A DNA stretch of 18,816 bases from an uncultured Prevotellaceae bacterium (GTDB lineage Bacteria > Bacteroidota > Bacteroidia > Bacteroidales > Bacteroidaceae). A program made the position numbers and the translations under genes. Under the pieces are notes generated by a model. It did not search any database and had not been told where the DNA came from. It saw only the letters and a program-made list of their open reading frames with translations. The stretch spans positions 1-18,816 of the forward strand of contig OMXX01000073.1 of NCBI GenBank assembly GCA_900315105.1, in the 5' to 3' direction. Position 1 is the first letter of the stretch. Each line of letters begins with the position of its first letter. Of this stretch, positions 5,217 through 11,979 are shown one piece after another.

Positions 5217-6305
5217 TTGAAAGAACAGGAAGAAATATTCGACGATATAGATATCGAGGAAGTTGAAGAGGCTCAGGCCGAAGACGGACAGCTCTATGAG
5301 CATTTCCGTATCGTGGCAGATGCAGGTCAGGAAAAGCTGAGAATCGATAAGTTCCTCTTCGAGCACATGCAGCATTCCTCGCGCAACCGCATTCAGGCTG
5401 CTGCTGAGGCTGGCTATATTCATGTGAATGACAAGCCGGTGAAGAGTAACTACAAGATTCGTCCTGGTGATGTGGTGACGCTGATGCTCTCTCGTCCGAA
5501 ACACGATACTACCATATATCCGGAAGACATCCCTCTCAATGTTGTGTATGAGGATGATTATCTCATGGTTATAAATAAGGAGGCGGGTATGGTGGTTCAT
5601 CCGGGTGCAGGAAACTTCAGTGGTACGCTTATCAATGCTGTGGCGTGGCATATGAAGGATGTGCCGGAGTTTGATCCGAACTCCCCGGAGGTTGGACTTG
5701 TGCATCGTATAGACAAGGATACAAGCGGATTGCTTGTGGTTGCCAAGACACCGGAAGCTAAGTCTGCCCTCGGAAAGCAGTTTTTCAATAAGACTACGCA
5801 TCGCTCGTATCATGCCCTTGTCTGGGGACACTTCACAGAAGATGAAGGTAGGATTGAAGGCAATATCACGCGTGATCCTAAGGACAGGCTGAGAATGACG
5901 GTTGCCGCTCCTGACTCAGGAATAGGCAAGCCTGCCGTTACCCATTGGAAGGTTATAGAGAAGTTCGGCTATGTTACTCTGATAGAGTGCATCCTTGAGA
6001 CTGGCCGTACCCACCAGATCAGGGCTCACATGAAGCATATCGGTCATCCTCTGTTCTGTGATGAAAGATATGGCGGTTCGGAGATTCTTCGTGGCACACG
6101 GTCTTCTACATATAAGGCATTTATACAGAATTGTTTCAAACTCTGTCCGCGTCAGGCTCTTCATGCAAAGACTCTTGGTTTTGTGCATCCTATAACAGGT
6201 GAGCAGATGGACTTCACAAGTGAGTGGCCTGAGGATTTCTCTGCACTCATTGAGAAATGGAGAAACTATGTGAATGGCGCTAATGCCTTCTTAAACGAAA
6301 AATAG
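5217..6305 (+). CDS. rluD: RluA/RluD-family 23S rRNA pseudouridine synthase
   Basis: Converts specific uridines in 23S rRNA to pseudouridine. The 362-residue protein has an acidic N-terminus (1-30), an S4 RNA-binding domain (about 40-98, LRIDKFLFEH...SRNRIQ...VKSNYKIRPGD), then the catalytic domain with HRIDKDTSG and the catalytic Asp166, and ETGRTHQIRAHM further on. S4 plus RluA domains point to RluD (helix 69) over RluA. The start is unusual: no ATG is available before Met51, and an in-frame TAA lies at 5208-5210, so translation must begin at TTG 5217 (or the rarer ATT at 5214). Both directly follow the 29-bp repeat. It is followed by ddl after 29 bases. The family is certain; the target site is inferred. 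Confidence 0.93.
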   Translation: MKEQEEIFDDIDIEEVEEAQAEDGQLYEHFRIVADAGQEKLRIDKFLFEHMQHSSRNRIQAAAEAGYIHVNDKPVKSNYKIRPGDVVTLMLSRPKHDTTIYPEDIPLNVVYEDDYLMVINKEAGMVVHPGAGNFSGTLINAVAWHMKDVPEFDPNSPEVGLVHRIDKDTSGLLVVAKTPEAKSALGKQFFNKTTHRSYHALVWGHFTEDEGRIEGNITRDPKDRLRMTVAAPDSGIGKPAVTHWKVIEKFGYVTLIECILETGRTHQIRAHMKHIGHPLFCDERYGGSEILRGTRSSTYKAFIQNCFKLCPRQALHAKTLGFVHPITGEQMDFTSEWPEDFSALIEKWRNYVNGANAFLNEK

Positions 6306-6334
6306 AAAATAATAAAAAAGTACAATACATAAAA

Positions 6335-7336
6335 ATGGCAAATATCAAACGCACAATAGCCATCGTTTGTGGTGGCGACTCTTCTGAGCATGATGTTTCA
6401 ATGCGCTCTGCTCAAGGCTTGTATTCTTTCTTTGACAAAGACAAGTATGACCTTTATATCGTAGATATCAAGGGACAGGATTGGCATGTGGACTTCCCTG
6501 ATGGCACAATCGCTCCTATTGACCGTAATGACTTCTCTTTCCGTCATAATGGTAAGACAGTAGTTGTTGACTATGCATATATTACTATACATGGTACTCC
6601 GGGTGAGAATGGTCTGCTTCAAGGCTACTTTGATTTGATTCATCTTCCATACTCTACAAGTGGTGTGCTTGTTGAGGCTCTTACCTTTGACAAGTTCGTG
6701 CTGAATAACTATCTTCGTGGTTTCGGAGTTTCGGTTGCAGAGAGCGTTCTCGTTCGTCGTGGTGATGAGGAATCACTTACAGAGGAACAGCTTCAGAAGA
6801 CTGTCGGTTTCCCATGTTTCGTTAAGCCAGCTGCTGATGGTAGTAGCTTTGGTGTAAGCAAGGTGAAGGAATTCGACCAGTTGGCTCCTGCCTTGCGTAA
6901 GGCATTTATGGAGAGCGATACCGTGATGATTGAGAGCTATCTTGAGGGCACGGAGATTTCGCAGGGATGCTATAAGACAAAGACAAAATCCGTTGTCCTT
7001 CCTGCTACTGAGGTTGTTACTGAGAATGAGTTCTTCGACTATGATGCCAAGTATAACGGTCAGGTGCAGGAAATTACTCCTGCCCGTCTGGCTTCTGAGA
7101 CATCAGAGCGTGTAGCAAAGATTACGTCTGCTATCTATGACATCCTTCATGCCAATGGTATCATTCGTATTGACTATATCATCTCAAAGCAGGCTGATGG
7201 TACGGACAAGATAAATATGCTTGAAATAAATACAACCCCAGGTATGACCGCAACATCTTTCATTCCACAGCAGGTGCGTGCCGCTGGTCTTGACATAAAG
7301 GATGTGTTAAGTGATATCGTAGAGAACCAGTTCTAA
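6335..7336 (+). CDS. ddl: D-alanine--D-alanine ligase
   Basis: Joins two D-alanines with ATP to give the dipeptide that MurF (17232-18578) adds to the UDP-MurNAc-tripeptide. The 333-residue protein shows all ATP-grasp features: CGGDSSEHDVS near the N-terminus (12-22), HGTPGENG (86-93), VKPAADGSSFGVSKV with Lys164, the omega-loop region FFDYDAKY (233-240) that marks a D-Ala rather than D-lactate acceptor, and the metal-binding E297-I-N299 before TTPGMT. Length is within the normal range. The DYDAKY loop suggests ordinary D-Ala-D-Ala peptidoglycan, hence no intrinsic vancomycin-type precursor. The gene is in the PASTA-rluD-ddl operon and is 15 bases ahead of the acyltransferase. Confidence 0.95.
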   Translation: MANIKRTIAIVCGGDSSEHDVSMRSAQGLYSFFDKDKYDLYIVDIKGQDWHVDFPDGTIAPIDRNDFSFRHNGKTVVVDYAYITIHGTPGENGLLQGYFDLIHLPYSTSGVLVEALTFDKFVLNNYLRGFGVSVAESVLVRRGDEESLTEEQLQKTVGFPCFVKPAADGSSFGVSKVKEFDQLAPALRKAFMESDTVMIESYLEGTEISQGCYKTKTKSVVLPATEVVTENEFFDYDAKYNGQVQEITPARLASETSERVAKITSAIYDILHANGIIRIDYIISKQADGTDKINMLEINTTPGMTATSFIPQQVRAAGLDIKDVLSDIVENQF

Positions 7337-7351
7337 TCATAAAAAGACAAG

Positions 7352-8527
7352 ATGACAATTCACGATTTCGATGATATCCGTCCATACGAGCCGGAAGAAG
7401 TTCCTGTAGTTATAGACGAGTTGTTGAAGGACAGGCAGTTCTCGCTTGTGCTGAAGGGGCTTGTTCCTTGGCTGCCTAAGTCGGTTCGTAATGGAATGAT
7501 ACGAATGCTTCTCTGGAAGGTGAAGAGCTCTCAGGACTTTCAGATAAGACTGATGAAGCCTCTTGTCAACTATATACGTTTCAAGACAACCACGTCAAGT
7601 GGATGCGGCTTTGACAAGAGCCTTGACAGGAAAGGAAGCTATATCTTCCTTTCAAACCATCGTGATATAGTTCTTGACTCTGCTTTCCTTGATGTGATGC
7701 TGATCAAGAATGATTTTGAACGTACTTGTGAGATCGGTATCGGAGATAATCTTCTTATCTATCCTTGGATTAAGAAACTCGTAAGGTTGAACAAAGCGTT
7801 CACCGTCCGTAGAGGTTTGTCGCCAAAGGAGATGCTTCGTTCCAGCATACTTATGAGCCAGTATATCCATTTCGCCGTAAATGAGAAGGGCGAGAATGTA
7901 TGGATTGCCCAGCGTGAGGGACGTGCCAAGGATTCTGATGACAGGACTCAAGAGGCTGTGCTGAAGATGTTTGCTATGGGAGGCGAGGGGAGTGTCATTG
8001 ACCGTTTGAAGCATCTGCATATTGTTCCGCTTGCCATATCTTACGAGTATGATCCTTGCGATTATCTCAAGGCAGAGGAATTCCAGTTCAAGAGAGATGT
8101 TGCTGGCTGGAAGAAGAGCAAGCAGGATGACCTTGATAATATGAAGACTGGTATCTTCGGCAAGAAAGGTCATTTGCATTATGAGGCTGCTCCATGTATT
8201 GATGCATGGCTTGATACTTTGCCTGCTGATATGCCGAAGCAAGAGGTTTTTGCAGCTGTTGCCAAGCATATTGACGAGGAGATTCATAGACGCTATAAAC
8301 TATGTCCGGGTAACTGGATTGCTCTTGATAAGATAGAAGGTACTCCTAAGGCTCATAGTGATAAATATACAGAGGCAGACGTGAAGGTGTTCGAAGCTTA
8401 TATAGCCGAGAGGCTTTCAAAGGTTCGTGTTCCGAATCCGGATATGGCATTTCTCCGTGAGAGGCTATTGACCATGTATTCGAACCCTGCCCGTAATTAT
8501 CTTAATGCAATATCTGATAAAGATTGA
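7352..8527 (+). CDS. PlsC-like glycerol/lipid acyltransferase
   Basis: A 391-residue member of the lysophosphatidate acyltransferase superfamily, expected to move a fatty acyl group onto a glycerophosphate-type acceptor at the inner membrane. The catalytic motif is SNHRDIVLD (H103, D109), which has five residues between His and Asp where the textbook motif is HX4D. A second motif, QREGRAKDSDD (187-197), takes the place of the substrate-binding FPEGTRS block. The C-terminal 150 residues are long for PlsC and of unknown purpose. No clear transmembrane helix is visible, so membrane contact may be peripheral. It overlaps the following lipoprotein gene by three bases (TTGA), indicating coupling. 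It is probably a Bacteroidetes-specific branch; whether it makes phosphatidate or another lipid cannot be told from sequence. Confidence 0.78.
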   Translation: MTIHDFDDIRPYEPEEVPVVIDELLKDRQFSLVLKGLVPWLPKSVRNGMIRMLLWKVKSSQDFQIRLMKPLVNYIRFKTTTSSGCGFDKSLDRKGSYIFLSNHRDIVLDSAFLDVMLIKNDFERTCEIGIGDNLLIYPWIKKLVRLNKAFTVRRGLSPKEMLRSSILMSQYIHFAVNEKGENVWIAQREGRAKDSDDRTQEAVLKMFAMGGEGSVIDRLKHLHIVPLAISYEYDPCDYLKAEEFQFKRDVAGWKKSKQDDLDNMKTGIFGKKGHLHYEAAPCIDAWLDTLPADMPKQEVFAAVAKHIDEEIHRRYKLCPGNWIALDKIEGTPKAHSDKYTEADVKVFEAYIAERLSKVRVPNPDMAFLRERLLTMYSNPARNYLNAISDKD

Positions 8528-9198
8528 AATACTCGTGGTTGCATAGCTCCTTTTTGCTCGTAGGCATTTTCCTGCTTGTGGTTTCATGTACTGTTGAACC
8601 ATACGAATCGGGCGATACTTCCCTTTCTTATCTTACGGCAGAGATGGTGGATATGCATGTCGTAGGAAGGGAGGTCAGGAGTATTGTGACAGATGCAGAC
8701 GAACAACTTGCGATATCATCCTCGTATCAGCTTCCTGAGAAAATGGAGCATCGGGATACCACATATCGCATGATGTTATATTATAATAAGGAGGGAAACA
8801 AACCTATCGAATTGAAATCGTTGAGACGGGCTCATATAGTGAAACCTTCTGACAAACAGTCTTCATTGACTATTCATGATGACCCAGTAAAACTGATTAG
8901 CGTGTGGAAAGCGCAGAATAGCAGTTACATTAATATGTCGCTTGGACTAATGGTTGGCAATGCTGAGGATGATGATGCTATTCATAAGTTAGGACTTACT
9001 GTTGATGGGGTGGAGACAAAGGCTGACGGCAGCAATACCTACTATCTAACTCTTCATCATGATCAGAACTCGATTCCTGAATACTATACCCAGACGGTTT
9101 ATCTTAGTGTTCCGCTAAAAGAGTATGACGTAGGAGATAGGATTTGCATAAGAATGAATACGTATTCAGGGTGGATTGAGAAGATTTTTTTGAAATAA
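8524..9198 (+). CDS. NigD-like lipoprotein
   Basis: A 224-residue secreted lipoprotein of a type found in Bacteroidetes. The signal peptide (1-21, hydrophobic core FLLVGIFLLVV) ends in the lipobox LVVSC, with lipidated Cys22. The rest resembles the two-domain NigD-like family: an N-terminal beta-rich part (MLYYNKEG..., residues about 76-110) and a C-terminal part beginning DPVKLISVWK. NigD was named for a neighbour of a bacteriocin gene, but most family members have no known function. The start is TTG at 8524, overlapping the acyltransferase stop; this is the codon that gives a complete signal peptide. It is the last gene of its operon. The lipoprotein nature is clear; the family assignment is from remembered pattern. 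Confidence 0.7.
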   Translation: MKYSWLHSSFLLVGIFLLVVSCTVEPYESGDTSLSYLTAEMVDMHVVGREVRSIVTDADEQLAISSSYQLPEKMEHRDTTYRMMLYYNKEGNKPIELKSLRRAHIVKPSDKQSSLTIHDDPVKLISVWKAQNSSYINMSLGLMVGNAEDDDAIHKLGLTVDGVETKADGSNTYYLTLHHDQNSIPEYYTQTVYLSVPLKEYDVGDRICIRMNTYSGWIEKIFLK

Positions 9199-9204
9199 AA
9201 TCGC

Positions 9205-9352
9205 AATATGCAGCTTTATGCAATAATATGCATGAAGAAAACAATAAATATGCATTGTATATACGAAAATATTCACATTTTCTGAATAAAATTTGGATAT
9301 ATGCAGGAATATTCGTAATTTTGCACTTCCAAAAAGAATAATTCCTGCATAT
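9205..9352. promoter_or_regulatory. Operator-rich argR control region (putative ARG boxes)
   Basis: This A+T-rich spacer carries many elements expected of ArgR sites. ATGCA-type motifs start at 9208, 9218, 9228 and 9250. ATATTCA (9269-9275) and TGAAT (9283-9287) form an inverted pair. GAATATTC (9307-9314) and GAATAATTC (9336-9344) look like the centre of E. coli ARG boxes. A perfect 12-bp inverted repeat, ATATGCAGGAAT (9299-9310) and ATTCCTGCATAT (9341-9352), brackets the -7 box. Binding here would block the argR promoter. Assignment to ArgR is inferred from position and motif likeness. Confidence 0.6.
9292..9323 (+). promoter_or_regulatory. Promoter of argR and the arginine cluster
   Basis: TTTG at 9292-9295 and TAATTTTG at 9316-9323 match the Bacteroidetes -33/-7 elements with a 20-base spacer. 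Transcription should begin near 9330, 25 bases before the argR ATG. One arm of the 12-bp inverted repeat (9299-9310) lies between the two elements and the other (9341-9352) just past the start point. Confidence 0.75.
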
Positions 9353-9354
9353 TG

Positions 9355-9828
9355 ATGAAAAAGAATGACAGAATGGCGGCGTTGAGGGCAGTTATAGCTC
9401 GCAAGGAATTGAGTTCGCAAGAGGAGGTTATACAGGCTATGGCTCTTGAAGGGTTTACTGTTACTCAGTCAACTCTTTCGCGAGATATGAACAAACTCAA
9501 GATTGTAAAGAAAATGGTATCTGATGGCAGATCTATATACCTTTTGCCAGAGGAAACTCTTTACAAACGTGTATATCAGGCATATACCTTAGTTGACAAT
9601 CCTCCTGTTCCTGGTTTTGTTTCTATGCAGTTCTCCGGAAACATGGGTGTTATAAAGACCAAGCCCGGACATGCTGGCAGCATTGCATATCATCTGGATT
9701 CGGCATCGCCAGAGGGGGTTCTTGGGACAATAGCCGGGGATGACACGATTTTCGTGGTGATAAATCAGGAGATACCCATAAAACAGGTATCTGAGAATAT
9801 TACCGAGGCATTGAAAAGTAATCAGTAA
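9355..9828 (+). CDS. argR: Arginine repressor ArgR
   Basis: ArgR is a hexameric, arginine-dependent repressor of arginine biosynthesis. From the ATG at 9355 the protein has 157 residues, the normal length; a TTG three bases earlier is less likely. The N-terminal winged helix holds the recognition segment TQSTLSRDMNKL (37-48). The C-terminal arginine-binding domain shows GTIAGDDTIFVV with Asp129-Asp130, the residues that contact L-arginine between trimers. It heads a gene cluster containing argG, argC and argD, and its own promoter is overlapped by palindromes that look like ARG boxes, so it is probably autoregulated. The next gene (GNAT) starts 35 bases downstream without a visible promoter, so repression at 9292-9352 may govern the whole cluster. 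Confidence 0.95.
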   Translation: MKKNDRMAALRAVIARKELSSQEEVIQAMALEGFTVTQSTLSRDMNKLKIVKKMVSDGRSIYLLPEETLYKRVYQAYTLVDNPPVPGFVSMQFSGNMGVIKTKPGHAGSIAYHLDSASPEGVLGTIAGDDTIFVVINQEIPIKQVSENITEALKSNQ

Positions 9829-9863
9829 AAAAGTACTATACAGATAATTCTTTAAGATTAAAG

Positions 9864-10493
9864 ATGGCAAATATAAAGGTTTTGGTTGCTGACGCAAGTC
9901 ATGAGAAGTATGTAGATACCATACTTGATACTATCCGTACAGCTGCAAAGAAGCGTGGTACGGGTATTGCGGAGCGTACGCATGAGTACGTTGCTACCAA
10001 GATGAAGGAAGGCAAGGCGATACTTGCCGTTGATACAGATATTCAGACTGAGTTGGGGGATAAGTTTGTCGGTTTCAGCTACATTGAGACATGGGGTAAC
10101 AAATCATATGTCACAACCTCTGGTCTTATTGTTCATCCTGACTATCTTGGCATGGGTGTTGCTAAGCGTATTAAGAACTACACATTCACTTTGGCTCGTG
10201 TTCGCTGGCCTCATGCAAAGATTTTCTCCCTTACAAGCGGAGATGCTGTTATGAAGATGAACACTCAACTGGGTTATGTTCCAGTGTCTTTCAATCAACT
10301 TACCGATGATGATGCTTTCTGGCGTGGTTGCGAGGGATGTGTCAATCATGACATTTTGGTAGCAAAGAACAGAAAGTTCTGTATCTGCACGGGTATGCTC
10401 TATGATCCGGAGAAACATACTGGCGAGCCTACTCCGAGTGAGGTTTTCCAGGATGTTATAAAGACTCTCACTTTGAGAGGAATTCAATTTTAG
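9864..10493 (+). CDS. GNAT acyltransferase, probable N-acylglutamate synthase
   Basis: A 209-residue GNAT-fold protein. The acyl-CoA pyrophosphate loop is visible as VHPDYLGMGVAKRI (90-103). The C-terminal part has a cysteine-rich patch (CEGC at 156-159, then C173 and C175) not typical of GNAT enzymes in general. Placement between argR and argG, with no classical argA or argJ in view, argues that it makes the first intermediate of arginine synthesis by acylating glutamate. From memory, a protein in the same position in Bacteroides has been linked to this step by mutant fitness work, and Bacteroides uses succinylated intermediates. Whether the donor here is acetyl- or succinyl-CoA cannot be read from sequence. 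The GNAT fold is firm; the role is inferred from context. Confidence 0.72.
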   Translation: MANIKVLVADASHEKYVDTILDTIRTAAKKRGTGIAERTHEYVATKMKEGKAILAVDTDIQTELGDKFVGFSYIETWGNKSYVTTSGLIVHPDYLGMGVAKRIKNYTFTLARVRWPHAKIFSLTSGDAVMKMNTQLGYVPVSFNQLTDDDAFWRGCEGCVNHDILVAKNRKFCICTGMLYDPEKHTGEPTPSEVFQDVIKTLTLRGIQF

Positions 10494-10519
10494 GATAAAA
10501 TAAAAAAAAAGAAATAAAT

Positions 10520-11722
10520 ATGGCTAAGAAGAAAGTAGTGGTTGCCTTCAGTGGTGGCCTTGACACAAGTTACAACGTGATGTACCTCACAAAGGAAATG
10601 GGGTATGAGGTTTATGCTGCATGTGCAAACACAGGTGGTTTTAGTGAGGAGCAGCTTAAGGCAAACGAGGAAAATGCATATAAGCTCGGTGCTGTTAAGT
10701 ATGTAACTCTCGATGTAACCAAGGAGTATTATGAGAAGTCTCTGAAGTATATGGTCTATGGCAATGTCCTCCGTAACAACTGCTATCCTATCTCTGTATC
10801 TTCTGAGCGTATCTTCCAGGCTATCGCTATTGCTCGTTATGCAAAGGAAATTGGTGCTGATGCTATTGCTCATGGTTCTACAGGTGCAGGTAACGACCAG
10901 ATCCGTTTTGACATGACTTTCCTCGTTATGGCTCCTGGTGTGGAGATTATCACACTCACACGTGACCGTAACCTGAGCCGTCAGGAAGAGGTTGACTACC
11001 TCAACGCAAATGGCTATTTTGCAGACTTCACAAAGTTGAAGTATTCATATAATGTAGGTATCTGGGGAACTTCTATCTGTGGTGGTGAGATTCTTGACTC
11101 AAAGCAGGGATTGCCTGAGTCTGCTTATCTCAAGCACGTTACAAAAGAAGGACCAGAGACTCTCAAACTCGGTTTTGATAAGGGTGAGCTTTGCTCTGTA
11201 AATGGGGTAGAGTATGACGATAAGATCAAGGCTATTCAGGCTGTAGAGAAGATTGGTGCTGCTTATGGCATTGGACGTGACTGTCACGTAGGTGATACAA
11301 TCATCGGTATTAAGGGACGTGTAGGCTTTGAGGCTGCTGCTCCAATGCTTATCATCGGTGCTCACAGATTCCTTGAGAAGTTCACACTCTCTAAGTGGCA
11401 GCAATATTGGAAGGATCAAGTAAGCAACTGGTATGGCATGTTCCTTCACGAGTCTCAGTATCTTGAGCCAGTTATGCCAGATATCGAGGCTATGCTTACT
11501 TCTTCTCAGCGTAACGTTACAGGTGTCGTAGAACTTGAGCTTCGTCCACTCGGTTTCCAGACCGTCGGTGTTGATTCTCCTAACGACCTTGTAAAGAATA
11601 AGCTCGGTGAGTATGGTGAGACTGCTAAGGCTTGGACATCAGAGGATGCCAAGGGCTTTATCAAGGTTACATCTACTCCTCTTCGTGCTTACTATCTTGC
11701 TCACCCAGGTGAAAGAGATTAA
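10520..11722 (+). CDS. argG: Argininosuccinate synthase
   Basis: Condenses citrulline and aspartate with ATP to give argininosuccinate, the penultimate step to arginine. The 400-residue protein opens with the ATP pyrophosphatase motif AFSGGLDTSYN (9-19) and contains AHGSTGAGNDQIRFD, the conserved substrate-binding segment, and GRDCHVGDTIIGIKGRVGFE further on. Length matches the family. It starts 26 bases after the GNAT gene, behind an A-rich spacer with no promoter that I can see, so it is probably co-transcribed. The product is cytoplasmic and works as a tetramer in known cases. argH and the carbamoyltransferase are not in this window. Confidence 0.96.
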   Translation: MAKKKVVVAFSGGLDTSYNVMYLTKEMGYEVYAACANTGGFSEEQLKANEENAYKLGAVKYVTLDVTKEYYEKSLKYMVYGNVLRNNCYPISVSSERIFQAIAIARYAKEIGADAIAHGSTGAGNDQIRFDMTFLVMAPGVEIITLTRDRNLSRQEEVDYLNANGYFADFTKLKYSYNVGIWGTSICGGEILDSKQGLPESAYLKHVTKEGPETLKLGFDKGELCSVNGVEYDDKIKAIQAVEKIGAAYGIGRDCHVGDTIIGIKGRVGFEAAAPMLIIGAHRFLEKFTLSKWQQYWKDQVSNWYGMFLHESQYLEPVMPDIEAMLTSSQRNVTGVVELELRPLGFQTVGVDSPNDLVKNKLGEYGETAKAWTSEDAKGFIKVTSTPLRAYYLAHPGERD

Positions 11723-11770
11723 TCAATAACATATACCTCCTTTCGTGGAGGGATTCTAATAACAATTCCT

Positions 11771-11977
11771 ATGCAAAAGAAATTCTATCTGTCTCAGAAA
11801 GACAAGAAAATCGGTGGTGTCTGTGGTGGACTCGCTGAGTATTTCGATGTTGATCCATTCATGGTTCGACTGGTTATATTCCTTGCTGTATTCTTTGGAG
11901 GTTTAAGTCTCTGGATTTACATCATCGTCTGGATTCTTGCTCCGAAGGAGCCTGGGGTAGGTGGATATATTAAATAA
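11771..11977 (+). CDS. Small PspC-domain membrane protein
   Basis: A 68-residue protein that is essentially one PspC domain. KIGGVCGGLAEYFDVDP (13-29) is the family signature, followed by a hydrophobic stretch (about 32-60) that probably forms one or two membrane segments, and a short APKEPG tail. PspC regulates the phage-shock envelope-stress response in enterobacteria; small stand-alone forms are common in Bacteroidetes and their role is unknown. It sits between argG and argC with only two bases to the argC ATG, so it is very likely expressed with the arginine genes. A weak hairpin (CCTCC 11736-11740 with GGAGG 11747-11751, no T-run) lies in the gap after argG. Why a membrane stress-type protein is in this operon is unclear. 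Confidence 0.88.
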   Translation: MQKKFYLSQKDKKIGGVCGGLAEYFDVDPFMVRLVIFLAVFFGGLSLWIYIIVWILAPKEPGVGGYIK

Positions 11978-11979
11978 AT

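Noticed and set aside
4354..5831. Minus-strand open frames of about 260-280 residues opposite the PASTA and rluD genes
   Set aside because: They are shadows of two well-supported plus-strand genes and have no family pattern that I recognise.
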